Positions 1 through 7,952 of a stretch of 64,000 nucleotides of DNA are shown here, piece by piece. The position numbers and the translations under genes are program-made. The stretch comes from Streptomyces sp. F63 (GTDB taxonomy: Bacteria > Actinomycetota > Actinomycetes > Streptomycetales > Streptomycetaceae). The notes beneath the pieces were generated by a model that saw only the letters and a program-made list of their open reading frames with translations, had not been told where the DNA came from and did not search any database. Position 1 is the stretch's first letter; each line of letters begins with the position of its first letter. Location of the stretch: NCBI RefSeq assembly GCF_018070345.1, contig NZ_JAGPXX010000020.1:41602-105601 (forward strand). Reading direction: 5' to 3'.

Positions 1-167
1 GCGAGGAGATCCTCGGCGCGCTGCGCACCTTCACCGGCGCGGTGGTCCTGGTGACCCACGACGAGGGCGCCGTGGACGCCCTCCAGCCGGAACGGATCAT
101 TCTGCTCCCCGACGGCGTGGAGGACCTCTGGGGCGAGGACTACGCGGATCTCGTCGCCCTGGCCTGA
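1..167 (+). CDS. ABC-F type ATPase, C-terminal end (partial)
   Basis: Only the last 54 codons are in the window, reading in frame from base 3 to the TGA at 165-167. The peptide contains VVLVTHDEGAVDALQPERI, the switch-histidine (H-loop) region that closes an ABC nucleotide-binding domain, followed by a short acidic tail with no membrane segment. A soluble ABC protein ending soon after the H-loop with a tail of the LLPDGVEDLW type fits the ABC-F class, which acts on the ribosome rather than in transport. Walker A, the signature motif and the usual two-domain layout lie off the left edge, so the class is inferred from the tail only. Confidence 0.7.
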   Translation, partial: EEILGALRTFTGAVVLVTHDEGAVDALQPERIILLPDGVEDLWGEDYADLVALA

Positions 168-516
168 TCTCGGAGCGGTCCCACTCCGTGATCCACTCCG
201 GCTGGATCATTCGGCCCATACGTGATCCGTCATATGAGTGAGTCCGGGTCGTACTCCGGTGCGTCTCCGGGCCTCCGCGCCCTTGCTGTGCCATGCCCGG
301 CCCGCCGGTCCGCCCACCGCGTCTGACCTGGCCCTTCCCCGCACACGGCGGAATGCGGCGGGTGGGAACGGAAGGGGAATTCCGGTCTTCCGGGCCATTA
401 CGTGCCGTATACAAGGGCCGGGGATGTCGTACGGACCTTGTCGAATGGGTGGCCAGGACGGCGGATAGGGGTGATCATGAGAAGTCCAGAGGCGCACTTC
501 CCATGAGGAGGCACGG
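168..516. other. Intergenic region
   Basis: About 350 bases between the ABC-F stop and the next start, noticeably less GC-rich around 180-240 and 370-440. It probably holds the promoter of the small HTH gene. I see no RNA gene, long inverted repeat or convincing ORF; the ORFs on both strands here have poor codon use and no ribosome binding site. Confidence 0.5.
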
Positions 517-738
517 GTGGCCGAGACTCTGAAGAAGGGCAGCCGGGTGACCGGCTCCGCGCGCGAAAAGCTCGCGGCTGACCTGAAGAAGAAGTACGAC
601 TCCGGTGCGAGCATCCGGGCGCTGGCCGAGGAGACCGGCCGCTCCTACGGATTCGTCCACCGGATGCTCAGCGAGTCAGGGGTGACCCTGCGGGGCCGCG
701 GCGGCGCCACACGCGGCAAGAAGGCCGCCTCGTCCTGA
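517..738 (+). CDS. Small helix-turn-helix protein
   Basis: A 73-residue basic protein. The start is GTG at 517, fixed by a strong GAGGAGG ribosome binding site at 505-511. Residues 17-50 (a Lys-rich helix, then YDSGASIRALAEETGRSYGF) read as a helix-turn-helix of the kind found in Hin-type resolvase C-termini and transposase N-termini, here as a free-standing protein. The N- and C-termini are rich in Lys and Arg, which suits DNA binding. Small orphan HTH proteins like this are conserved in Streptomyces, but I know of no assigned target. It stands alone, with a 180-base gap before the enoyl-CoA hydratase. Confidence 0.85.
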   Translation: MAETLKKGSRVTGSAREKLAADLKKKYDSGASIRALAEETGRSYGFVHRMLSESGVTLRGRGGATRGKKAASS

Positions 739-819
739 TCTCCGTCCCGTCCGCAAGGACGGTGCGCCCCGACGGAACGGGTGGTGACCACCCGGTCGGT
801 CTTCCGGCCGCCCGGGTGG

Positions 820-833
820 TTACTGTGCAGTAA
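820..833. promoter_or_regulatory. Palindromic operator TTACTG-TG-CAGTAA
   Basis: A 14-base palindrome with perfect 6-base arms, 87 bases before the ATG of the enoyl-CoA hydratase at 920. The form TTACYG-NN-CRGTAA is close to the sites at 6818-6831 and 31366-31381, which also precede lipid-type genes. The shape is that of a TetR-family operator; the regulator is unknown. Confidence 0.5.
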
Positions 834-919
834 TACAGTTGCCCGGGAGCGGACCGGTACCGTCACGGCCCCGCTGCGCGACCGGCGCTGATCCACTGCG
901 GCCCATTCCGGAGGCACCC

Positions 920-1702
920 ATGACCCTGCTGGACCGGGACGGCGTACGGCTCACCCTCGACGACGACGGCTCCGTCGCCACGGTGACCCTGGCCAACCCC
1001 GCCAAACGCAACGCCCAGACCTTCGCCCTGTGGCGCGCCCTGGCCGAGTCCGGGCGGCTCCTGCCGGGAACCGTCCGGGTCGTCGTGGTGCGGGCCGAGG
1101 GCCAGTCCTTCTCCGCGGGCCTCGACCGGCGCGCCTTCACCCCCGAGGGCTTCGACGGCGAGCCCTCCGTGATGGAGCTGGCGGCCCGGGAGGACGGCGG
1201 CGAGTCGGCCATCGCCGAGTTCCAGGAGGGCTTCACCTGGCTCCGGCGGAACGACATCGTCACCGTCGCCGCCGTGCAGGGCCACGCCATCGGCGCCGGC
1301 TTCCAGCTCGCTCTCGCCTGCGATCTGCGGGTCTGTGCCGACGACGTCCGGTTCGCGATGCGCGAGACCGGCCTGGGCATCGTGCCGGATCTCACCGGCA
1401 CCCACCCCCTGGTCGCGCTCGTCGGCTACGCCCGCGCGCTGGAGATCTGCGTCACCGGCCGCTTCGTGCAGGCCGCCGAGGCCGAGCGCACCGGTCTCGC
1501 CAACCTCGTCGTCCCGGCCGCCGAGCTCGACGCCGCGGCCCGCGACCTGGCCGCGGCGATCCTGGTGGCGCCGCGCAACGCCGTCATCGAGACCAAGGCA
1601 CTGCTGAAGGGCGCGGCCGGCCGCACCCTCGACGAGCAGCGGGCCGCGGAGCGCGCGGCCCAGAGCCGCCGCCTCCGCGATCTGGCGGGCCTCTCCGACT
1701 GA
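920..1702 (+). CDS. Enoyl-CoA hydratase/isomerase family protein
   Basis: A 260-residue crotonase-fold protein. The start ATG at 920 follows GGAGG at 910-914. The two oxyanion-hole segments are visible: SAGLD at residues 65-69 and GHAIGAGF at 121-128. A glutamate-containing segment (RETGLGIVPDLTG, 148-160) sits where the family places its catalytic acids. The family hydrates or isomerises acyl-CoA thioesters in the cytoplasm; the exact substrate cannot be read from sequence. The C-terminus ends in the usual Arg/Ala-rich helix. A palindromic site at 820-833 probably controls it. The gene is monocistronic, facing an SDR gene across a strong terminator. Confidence 0.9.
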   Translation: MTLLDRDGVRLTLDDDGSVATVTLANPAKRNAQTFALWRALAESGRLLPGTVRVVVVRAEGQSFSAGLDRRAFTPEGFDGEPSVMELAAREDGGESAIAEFQEGFTWLRRNDIVTVAAVQGHAIGAGFQLALACDLRVCADDVRFAMRETGLGIVPDLTGTHPLVALVGYARALEICVTGRFVQAAEAERTGLANLVVPAAELDAAARDLAAAILVAPRNAVIETKALLKGAAGRTLDEQRAAERAAQSRRLRDLAGLSD

Positions 1703-1713
1703 CCGGCATCCGC

Positions 1714-1760
1714 CCGGCCTCCGCGGGACCGGCCGGTCACGGCAGTCCCGCGGAGGCCGG
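1714..1760. terminator. Bidirectional hairpin terminator
   Basis: Arms 1714-1729 and 1745-1760 are complementary over 16 bases with a 15-base loop. The hairpin lies between the converging enoyl-CoA hydratase (+) and SDR (-) genes. No U-run follows, as is common for Streptomyces terminators. Confidence 0.75.
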
Positions 1761-1771
1761 AGCCGGGCGGT

Positions 1772-2527
1772 TCAGAAGCCGTGCCGGAAGCCGCCGTCCA
1801 CCGGGAGCATCACCCCGGTGAGGTACGAGGCCGCGGGGGAGAGGAAGAAGGCCGCGGTCCGGCCGAACTCCTCCGGGGTGCCGTAGCGGCCGAGCGGGAT
1901 CGCGGCCGCGTTGCGGGCGCGGGCCGCCTCCGCGTCGCCGGAGAGCGCGTCCAGCTCGCGGACCCGGTCCGTGTCGATCCGGGCCGGCAGCAGCCCGATG
2001 ACGCGGATGCCGCGCGGGCCGAGCTCCACGGACAGCGACTTGGCGAAGCCGGCCAGCCCCGGGCGGAGCCCGTTGGAGATCGCCAGCCCGGGGATCGGCT
2101 CGTGGACGGAGCCGGAGAGGACGAAGCCGATGACGCCGCCCTCGCCCAGCTCGCCCGCCGCCGCGCGGGCCATCCGGACGGCGCCCAGGAAGACGGACTC
2201 GAACGCGGACCGCCACTGCTCGTCCGTGTTGTCCGCGCCGGAACCGGGCGGCGGGCCCCCGACGCTGACCAGCACGCCGTCGAAGCGCCCGAAGCGGTCC
2301 CGGGCCGTGCCGATGAGCCGGCCGGGGGTTTCCGGATCGGCGTTGTCGGCGGCGATCCCGATCGCGTTCGGGCCCAGGCCCTCGGCCGCGGCGGCGATGC
2401 TCTGCCCGTCGCGGGAGGCCAGCACGACCCTCGCGCCGTCGGCGACCAGCTCGCGGGCGGCGGCCAGGCCGAGGCCCCGGGAGCCGCCGGTGACGACGTA
2501 CACACGGTCATTCAGTCCAAGATCCAT
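1772..2527 (-). CDS. SDR family protein lacking the usual Tyr/Lys pair
   Basis: A 251-residue Rossmann-fold protein with the nucleotide motif TGGSRGLG at 13-20 and the closing LPVDGGF typical of FabG-like short-chain dehydrogenases. The NNAG position reads VSVGG (87-91). Where the family has Tyr-x3-Lys about 12 residues after the catalytic Ser, this protein has AISNGLRPGL (149-158), so both Tyr and Lys are absent. A subfamily with a SN-LRP motif at this place is known in actinobacteria, so this is probably a conserved variant and not damage. Catalysis by the standard mechanism is doubtful. The ATG at 2525-2527 lies inside the end of the upstream GH15 gene, so the two are probably translated together. 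Confidence 0.85.
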   Translation of the reverse strand: MDLGLNDRVYVVTGGSRGLGLAAARELVADGARVVLASRDGQSIAAAAEGLGPNAIGIAADNADPETPGRLIGTARDRFGRFDGVLVSVGGPPPGSGADNTDEQWRSAFESVFLGAVRMARAAAGELGEGGVIGFVLSGSVHEPIPGLAISNGLRPGLAGFAKSLSVELGPRGIRVIGLLPARIDTDRVRELDALSGDAEAARARNAAAIPLGRYGTPEEFGRTAAFFLSPAASYLTGVMLPVDGGFRHGF

Positions 2528-4325
2528 GGCCCCATGGTCTCGTACCGTCCGCCGAGGAGAGCGCCCGGGCCGTGTTGACCAGACCCACATGGCTGAACGC
2601 CTGCGGGTAGTTGCCCAGTTGGCGGCCGGTGACCGGATCCCACTGCTCCGCCAGCAGCCCCACGTCGTTGCGGAGGCCCAGCAGCCGCTCGAACAGGTCC
2701 CGGGCCTCGGCGCGGCGGCCGGTGGCGAGCAGCGCGTCGGCCAGCCAGAAGGAGCAGACGAGGAACGCGCCCTCGCCGCCGGGCAGGCCGTCCTCCCCGT
2801 AGCCGGTCTCGTAGCGGCGGATGAGGCCGCCGTGGTCGAGTTCGCGGCGCACGGCGTCCACGGTGCCGACCACGCGCGGGTCGGAGGGCGGCAGGAAGCC
2901 CACCGCGGGGATGAGGAGGGTGGCCGCGTCCAGCCCCCGGGAACCGTAGTACTGGGTGAAGGTGTTGCGCTCCGGGTCGTAGCCCTTCTCGCACACCTCC
3001 CGGTGCACGGTCTCCCGCATCGCCCGCCAGCGTCCGGTGTCGGCCTTCAGCTCCGGGTGGGCCTCCGTGGTGCGGATCGCCCGGTCCGCGGCCACCCACG
3101 CCATGACCTTGGAGTGGACGAAGTGGCGGCGCGGGCCGCGTATCTCCCAGATCCCCTCGTCCGGCTCGCGCCAGTCGCCCTCCAGGAAGTCCATCAGCGC
3201 CCGCTGGAGGTTCCAGGCGTTCTCCTCCGGCGCGAGTCCGCTGCGCCGGGCGAGGTGGAGGGAGTCCAGGACCTGGCCGTAGACGTCGAGCTGGTGCTGC
3301 TCCACGGCGGCGTTGCCGATCCGGACCGGGGCGGAGCCCTCGTAGCCCCCCAGCCAGGGCGTCTCGATCTCCGTCAGCCGCCGTTCGCCCGCGATCCCGT
3401 ACATGATCTGGAGGTCCGCGGGGGAGCCGGCGACGGCCCGCAGCAGCCAGTCCCGCCAGGCGGCGGCCTCGGCGAGATAGCCCCCGGAGACCAGCGCCTT
3501 GAGGGTGAGGGCGGCGTCCCGCAGCCAGCAGTAGCGGTAGTCCCAGTTGCGGACGCCGCCGATCTCCTCGGGGAGCGAGGTGGTGGCCGCGGCGACGATG
3601 CCGCCCGTCGGGGCGTAGGTGAGGGCCTTGAGTGTGATCAGGGACCGCAGCACGGCCTGCCGCCAGGGCCCCTGGTACGTGCACTGCGCGGACCAGGTCT
3701 CCCAGTCCTGAAGCGTGTGGGCCAGGGACTCGTACGGGTCTATGGCGTGCGGCACCTCCTCGTGCGAGGGGTGCCAGGTGAGGACGGAGGCCACGCGCTC
3801 GCCCGCGGCGACGGTGAAGTCCGCGCGGGCGCAGCCGTCCTCGCCGCGGGTCCAGACGGCCTGCTCGGTGCGCAGCCAGGCCGAGTCCGGGCCCGCGACG
3901 GCGATGTGGTGGCCGTCGGCGCGGCGCTCCCAGGGGACGATGCCGCCGTAGTCGAAGCGCAGCCGGATCTCGCCGGTCATCTCCACCCGGCCGGACAGGC
4001 CCTCGACGATGCGGACCAGGTCGGGGGCGCGGTCGCGCTGCGGCATGAAGTCGGTGACCCGGACGCTGCCCTCCGGGGTGTCCCAGACGGTGTCCAGCAC
4101 CAGGGTGTCCCCGCGGTACGAGCGGCCGGCGCAGACCGTGCCGGGGCCGGCGGAACGGGGAGCCAGCCGCCAGCGGCCGTTCTCCTCGCCGCCCAGCAGC
4201 GCGGCGAAGCAGGCGCCCGAGTCGAAGCGGGGCAGGCAGAGCCAGTCGATGGAGCCGTCGCGGCCCACGAGGGCGGCCGTCTGCAGATCGCCGATGAGCG
4301 CGTAGTCCTCGATCAGTCCCGGCAC
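2508..4325 (-). CDS. Glycoside hydrolase family 15 protein (trehalase/glucoamylase-like)
   Basis: A 605-residue protein of full family length. It opens with the GH15 N-terminal signature IGDLQTAALVGRDGSIDWLC (11-30) and carries the (alpha/alpha)6-barrel segment NWDYRYCWLRDAAL from residue 260. There is no signal peptide, so it is cytoplasmic. Actinobacterial GH15 proteins of this architecture include the trehalases that hydrolyse trehalose to two glucoses; glucoamylase or isomaltose hydrolysis cannot be excluded. The start ATG at 4325 gives MPGLIEDYALIGD, the normal family N-terminus. The last 20 bases overlap the start of the downstream SDR gene, so they form a two-gene unit. Confidence 0.9.
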   Translation of the reverse strand: MPGLIEDYALIGDLQTAALVGRDGSIDWLCLPRFDSGACFAALLGGEENGRWRLAPRSAGPGTVCAGRSYRGDTLVLDTVWDTPEGSVRVTDFMPQRDRAPDLVRIVEGLSGRVEMTGEIRLRFDYGGIVPWERRADGHHIAVAGPDSAWLRTEQAVWTRGEDGCARADFTVAAGERVASVLTWHPSHEEVPHAIDPYESLAHTLQDWETWSAQCTYQGPWRQAVLRSLITLKALTYAPTGGIVAAATTSLPEEIGGVRNWDYRYCWLRDAALTLKALVSGGYLAEAAAWRDWLLRAVAGSPADLQIMYGIAGERRLTEIETPWLGGYEGSAPVRIGNAAVEQHQLDVYGQVLDSLHLARRSGLAPEENAWNLQRALMDFLEGDWREPDEGIWEIRGPRRHFVHSKVMAWVAADRAIRTTEAHPELKADTGRWRAMRETVHREVCEKGYDPERNTFTQYYGSRGLDAATLLIPAVGFLPPSDPRVVGTVDAVRRELDHGGLIRRYETGYGEDGLPGGEGAFLVCSFWLADALLATGRRAEARDLFERLLGLRNDVGLLAEQWDPVTGRQLGNYPQAFSHVGLVNTARALSSADGTRPWGHGSWTE

Positions 4326-4420
4326 GTCGTCCCTTCCCCGTCGGTGCCCGGGCTCCCGCCGCCCCGGGCCTGTGCCTCCTGCCTACCCCGGCCGGGCGCG
4401 CGGACGCGGGGCGCGGCGGG

Positions 4421-5218
4421 TCAGGACGGGACGGGCACGGGTTCGCCGCTCTCCCCGTCCCGGGCCCTGCCGTCCGCGCGGCGGCGGTCGGCGAGCTCGC
4501 GGCGGAGGAGGATCACCCAGCCGGCCGGGACCCCCGCGGCGAAGATCCACCACTGCACGGCGTAGGCCATGTTGACGCCGATGCTGTCGTGGTCGGGCTC
4601 GGCGAGGGGCTGCGGGCTGCGGGCCGCGGGCTTCACCAGCTCGATGTAGCCGCCCAGCACCTCCCGGTCCAGCCGCTCGGCCTGCCGGCCGCTGTTGATC
4701 AGCATGTACTGCCGGTCGGGCAGCCCCTGCTTGTCCTTGATGCCGCTGGCCTCGGTGGTCTCGTCGCCCATGAGCCGGCCGGTGACGGTGACCTGCCCGG
4801 CGGGCGGGGCGGGGATCTCCGGGAACGCGGCGAGGTCCGCGCCCGTCCGGATCCAGCCGCGGTTGACGAGCACGGCGCGGCCGTCGCCGAGGAGCAGGGG
4901 AGTCAGCACGAAGTAGCCGATGCGGTCACTGTCGGGGGCGGTCCGCTGGCGGATCACGGCCTCGTTCGCGGTGTCGAAGGTGCCGGTGGCCGTCACACTC
5001 CGCCAGTAGTCGTCCTTCGGCACCACGTGGCCCGGGGAGGTCAGCTCGGTCACGGGCACGGGGCGGGCCCGAAGGTTCCGCTCGATCAGCCGGTTGTGCG
5101 CGACCCGGTTCTCATGGCGGTGGAGCTGCCAGAAGCCCAGCTCGATCATCACGGGGACGAGGAGCAGCGCCACGAGGGTGAGGATCACCCACTGCCGGGT
5201 CAACAGGAAGCGGTACAC
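4421..5218 (-). CDS. SURF1 family protein
   Basis: A membrane protein of about 265 residues with the SURF1 layout. One membrane segment lies at the N-terminus (WVILTLVALLLVPVMIELGFW, about residues 10-30) and ends in the family mark GFWQLHRHENR. A large outside domain follows, containing VLVNRGWI. A second membrane segment near the C-terminus follows NMAYAVQWWIFA. SURF1 proteins assist assembly of haem-copper cytochrome c oxidase. The GTG at 5218 (VYRFLLTRQW) matches the usual N-terminus; a TTG at 5233 would add five residues. The C-tail is charged and cytoplasmic. Neighbours do not include oxidase genes. Confidence 0.9.
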   Translation of the reverse strand: MYRFLLTRQWVILTLVALLLVPVMIELGFWQLHRHENRVAHNRLIERNLRARPVPVTELTSPGHVVPKDDYWRSVTATGTFDTANEAVIRQRTAPDSDRIGYFVLTPLLLGDGRAVLVNRGWIRTGADLAAFPEIPAPPAGQVTVTGRLMGDETTEASGIKDKQGLPDRQYMLINSGRQAERLDREVLGGYIELVKPAARSPQPLAEPDHDSIGVNMAYAVQWWIFAAGVPAGWVILLRRELADRRRADGRARDGESGEPVPVPS

Positions 5219-5286
5219 CCCACGACCGTACAACTCGGTCGCGGGGTGCGGGACGGTAGGGCCCGGTGGGCCGTGGCCGGACGGGG

Positions 5287-5520
5287 TCAGACGTGGTCGA
5301 CCAGGCCCACCTTCCCCTCGGCCCGGGCACAGTGGGCACTGCAGTAGAAGTGCCCGTCCGCCTCCGTGCCCTGGCCGATGATCCGGGAGTCGCAGTGCTC
5401 GCAGATCGGCGCCATGCGGTGGATGGCGCAGGAGAAACAGTCGAAGACGTGCACGTCGCCCTGGGCGTGCACTTCAAAACTCATGCCGTAGTCGTTTCCG
5501 CATACCTCGCATCTGGCCAT
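5287..5520 (-). CDS. Small Cys-rich (zinc ribbon-like) protein
   Basis: A 77-residue protein beginning MARCEVCGNDY. It has CEVC (4-7), a C-F-x-C pair near residue 28, CEHC (about 40-43) and YCSAHC near residue 59, a spacing that suggests one or two zinc-binding knuckles. Histidines are frequent (8 in 77). Conserved proteins of this length are common in Streptomyces, with no assigned function. The gene lies between surf1 and the exonuclease gene on the same strand, with short gaps, and may share a transcript with them. Confidence 0.85.
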   Translation of the reverse strand: MARCEVCGNDYGMSFEVHAQGDVHVFDCFSCAIHRMAPICEHCDSRIIGQGTEADGHFYCSAHCARAEGKVGLVDHV

Positions 5521-5580
5521 GCGCCACAGACTGCGGGCGCGGGGCGGCGGACGGGGGGCGTGCGGCGGGCGCGTCGCGCC

Positions 5581-6612
5581 TCATTCACCTGATTGCGGGG
5601 CGGCGTCCGCTGCCGGGGCGACATCGCCCAGCAGCTGCATGAACGCGGCCTCGTCGACCACGGGGGTGCCGACGGCCCGGGCCTTGACGGTCTTGGAGGT
5701 GGCCGAGCCGGGGTCGTTGGTCACCAGCAGACTGGTGAGCCGGGACACACTCGTGGCGACGTGCAGGCCGGCCTCGGTGGCGCGGTCCTCCAGCAGCTCC
5801 CGGTCCACGGAGGTGTCGCCGGAGAAGGCGACCCGCATGCCCTGTATCAGGGGCTTGCCCGGCTCGTACCGGCCCGGGTTCGGATACGGGCAGGGCGGGC
5901 GCCTGCGGCTGGGCCGCCAGCTCGCCGGGCGGTACGAGCCGCGGGTCCCCCCGGCGGGGGAGGGGCCGTCGTGCCACTCGGTGAGCGGCCGGCAGGTGTG
6001 CAGCGGCAGGGCCATTCCGCTGCCGGCCGCCAGGTGCAGGCTGGGACGGAACGCCTCGGCGAGCACCCGGGCGTCGTCCAGGGCGTGGTGGGCCCGGCGC
6101 TGCTGGACGCCGTAGTGCGCGGCGAGCGACTCCAGCTTGTGGTTCGGCAGGGGCAGCCGCAGCTCCTTGGCGAGCGCGATGGTGCACAGCCGCTGCCGCA
6201 CCGGGGCCGTGCTGCCCGCCCGGGCGTACTCCCGGGCCAGCATCGACCAGTCGAACATGGCGTTGTGCGCGACGAGCACCCGGCCGTCGAGCCGCGCCGC
6301 GAGCTCCTGGGCGATCTCCGGGAAGAGCGGGGCGCCTTCGAGGACGTCGCTCGTCAGACCGTGGATCCACACCGGTCCGGGATCGCGCTCGGGGTTGACC
6401 AGGGTGTACCAGTGGTCCTCCACCTCGCCCCGTGCGTCGAGCCGGTAGACGGCGGCCGACACGATGCGGTCGTCCCGGGCGAGACCGGTGGTCTCGACGT
6501 CGACCACGGCATAGCCCCGCGGATACGCGGGGGGCCAGGCGGTCGGGGGCGTCGGAACGGACTGCCGCCCGATGAGGGGCGGGGCTGCCGTGCGGTCTTC
6601 GAGCATGGTCAC
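5581..6612 (-). CDS. DEDDh 3'-5' exonuclease with C-terminal BRCT domain
   Basis: A 343-residue protein. Residues 33-205 form a DnaQ-type exonuclease domain: Exo I motif DVETTG near 38, a middle segment VAHNAMFDWSML with the ExoII Asp, and Exo III HHALDDARVLAEAF with the His and final Asp of the DEDDh set. A Pro/Arg-rich linker leads to a BRCT-like domain (about 260-330: GMRVAFSGDTSVDRELLED, then LLVTNDPGSATSKTVKARA). The BRCT fusion suggests a role at DNA breaks or replication intermediates. The start GTG at 6612 is two codons before an ATG at 6606; either is possible. Confidence 0.88.
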   Translation of the reverse strand: MTMLEDRTAAPPLIGRQSVPTPPTAWPPAYPRGYAVVDVETTGLARDDRIVSAAVYRLDARGEVEDHWYTLVNPERDPGPVWIHGLTSDVLEGAPLFPEIAQELAARLDGRVLVAHNAMFDWSMLAREYARAGSTAPVRQRLCTIALAKELRLPLPNHKLESLAAHYGVQQRRAHHALDDARVLAEAFRPSLHLAAGSGMALPLHTCRPLTEWHDGPSPAGGTRGSYRPASWRPSRRRPPCPYPNPGRYEPGKPLIQGMRVAFSGDTSVDRELLEDRATEAGLHVATSVSRLTSLLVTNDPGSATSKTVKARAVGTPVVDEAAFMQLLGDVAPAADAAPQSGE

Positions 6613-6817
6613 TGAGAATACGGGGCCGCGCCGACACCGCCGCCGCCCCCCGGCCCGGCGGCCGGAACGGCACTGGTGCCCGGGCGGCTCCGGAGCCGCA
6701 ACGCGCGGCGGGGGAGGGGGAGTTCGGGTCGGCCCGGCCGTCCGGCCGGCGGGGTTCCGGCCCCGGCCGCGGGGCGTCCGGCCGCTCCGCGGGGGCCGGA
6801 TCCGGTACCCGCGGGAA

Positions 6818-6831
6818 ATACTGCTCGGTAA
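6818..6831. promoter_or_regulatory. Operator-like palindrome ATACTG-CT-CGGTAA
   Basis: A near-palindrome with five of six arm pairs allowing for G/T, 42 bases before the ATG of the fatty acid hydroxylase-type gene at 6874. It matches the consensus TTACYG-NN-CRGTAA shared with 820-833 and 31366-31381. It also lies in the region divergent from the exonuclease gene and could affect both. Confidence 0.4.
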
Positions 6832-6873
6832 CTACCTCTGGCGGCGCGGCGCGGCGGGTCCTATCGTGCGTGC

Positions 6874-7860
6874 ATGCCCAACCTTCCCGACGTCGTGCTG
6901 TGGTCGATACCCGCCTTCGTGCTGCTCACCGTCGTCGAGGCGGTGAGCTACCGGCTGCACCCGGACGAGGACGCCGCCGGCTATGGGTCCAAGGACGCCG
7001 CCACCAGCATCGGTATGGGGCTCGGCAGCCTGGTGTTCGATCTGCTGTGGAAGATCCCGATCGTCGCGATCTACACCGCCGTCTACGAGCTGACGCCGCT
7101 GCGGGTCCCCACCGTGTGGTGGACCGTGCTGCTCCTGCTGGTCGCCCAGGACTTCTTCTACTACTGGTCCCACCGCGGCCACCACGTGATCCGCATCCTC
7201 TGGGCCTGCCACGTGGTGCACCACTCCAGCCAGAAGTTCAACCTCTCCACGGCGCTGCGCCAGCCGTGGACGAGCCTGACCACGTGGCCGTTCTACCTGC
7301 CCATGATCGCCTGTGGTGTGCATCCGGCGGTGCTGGCCTTCCTCTCCTCCGTCAGCCTCGTCTACCAGTTCTGGATCCACACCGAGCGGATCGGCAAGCT
7401 GCCCCGGCCGCTGGAGTTCGTCCTCAACACCCCCTCGCACCACCGCGTGCACCACGCCTCGCAGGGCAGCTATCTGGACCGCAACTTCGGCGGCATCCTC
7501 ATCGTCTGGGACCGGCTGTTCGGTTCCTTCGCGGCCGAGGTGGAGCGGCCCGTCTACGGGCTGACCAAAAACATCCACACCTACAACCCGCTGCGGGTGG
7601 CCACCCACGAGTACGTGGCGATCGCCCGGGACCTCCGCGCCGCCCGGAGCTGGCGCGAACGCGCCGGCCGGGTGCTGCGCGGGCCCGGCTGGCAGCCGTC
7701 GCCCGCCGCCGCCGCCGTGCCGCCCGCCGCCGCCGTGCCGCCCGCCGCCGCCGTGCCGCCCGCCGCCGCCGTGCCGTCCGCGGGCGCCGTGCCGTCCGCG
7801 GACGCGCCGCCGGACGTGCCCGCGGCCGCCGCGCCGGGCGCCGTACCGGCCGGGGAGTAG
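6874..7860 (+). CDS. Sterol desaturase/fatty acid hydroxylase family membrane protein
   Basis: A 328-residue integral membrane protein with the three-histidine-box pattern of membrane di-iron hydroxylases: HRGHH near 105, HVVHH near 120 and HHRVHH near 190-195. There are about four hydrophobic segments, at roughly 5-25, 45-75, 85-105 and 150-175. The family uses O2 and electrons to hydroxylate or desaturate lipids at the cytoplasmic face. The last 60 residues are a low-complexity tail made of AAAVPP repeats encoded by an 18-base tandem repeat, not part of the enzyme fold. A palindromic operator candidate lies just upstream. A strong bidirectional terminator follows. Confidence 0.9.
   Translation: MPNLPDVVLWSIPAFVLLTVVEAVSYRLHPDEDAAGYGSKDAATSIGMGLGSLVFDLLWKIPIVAIYTAVYELTPLRVPTVWWTVLLLLVAQDFFYYWSHRGHHVIRILWACHVVHHSSQKFNLSTALRQPWTSLTTWPFYLPMIACGVHPAVLAFLSSVSLVYQFWIHTERIGKLPRPLEFVLNTPSHHRVHHASQGSYLDRNFGGILIVWDRLFGSFAAEVERPVYGLTKNIHTYNPLRVATHEYVAIARDLRAARSWRERAGRVLRGPGWQPSPAAAAVPPAAAVPPAAAVPPAAAVPSAGAVPSADAPPDVPAAAAPGAVPAGE
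7702..7790 (+). repeat. 18-base tandem repeat within the hydroxylase tail
   Basis: About four near-perfect copies of the unit CCGCCCGCCGCCGCCGTG followed by two degenerate ones. Translated, they give PPAAAV repeats. The unit is a multiple of three, so copy-number change keeps the frame. Confidence 0.85.
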
Positions 7861-7893
7861 CGCGAGGGAAACGGCGCGTCAGGACAGGAACGG

Positions 7894-7931
7894 CCGGAGG
7901 GCCGGGCGGTGGTGACCGCCCGGCCCTCCGG
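7894..7931. terminator. Bidirectional hairpin terminator
   Basis: Perfect 16-base arms (7894-7909 and 7916-7931) with a 6-base loop, midway between the converging hydroxylase (+) and subtilase (-) genes. This is one of the strongest hairpins in the window. Confidence 0.85.
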
Positions 7932-7952
7932 TGCTGAACTCCCCTCAGGGGG

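Noticed and set aside
1911..4565. 884-codon plus-strand ORF
   Set aside because: It is the antisense of the SDR and GH15 genes; codon use is shifted and no family motif is seen.
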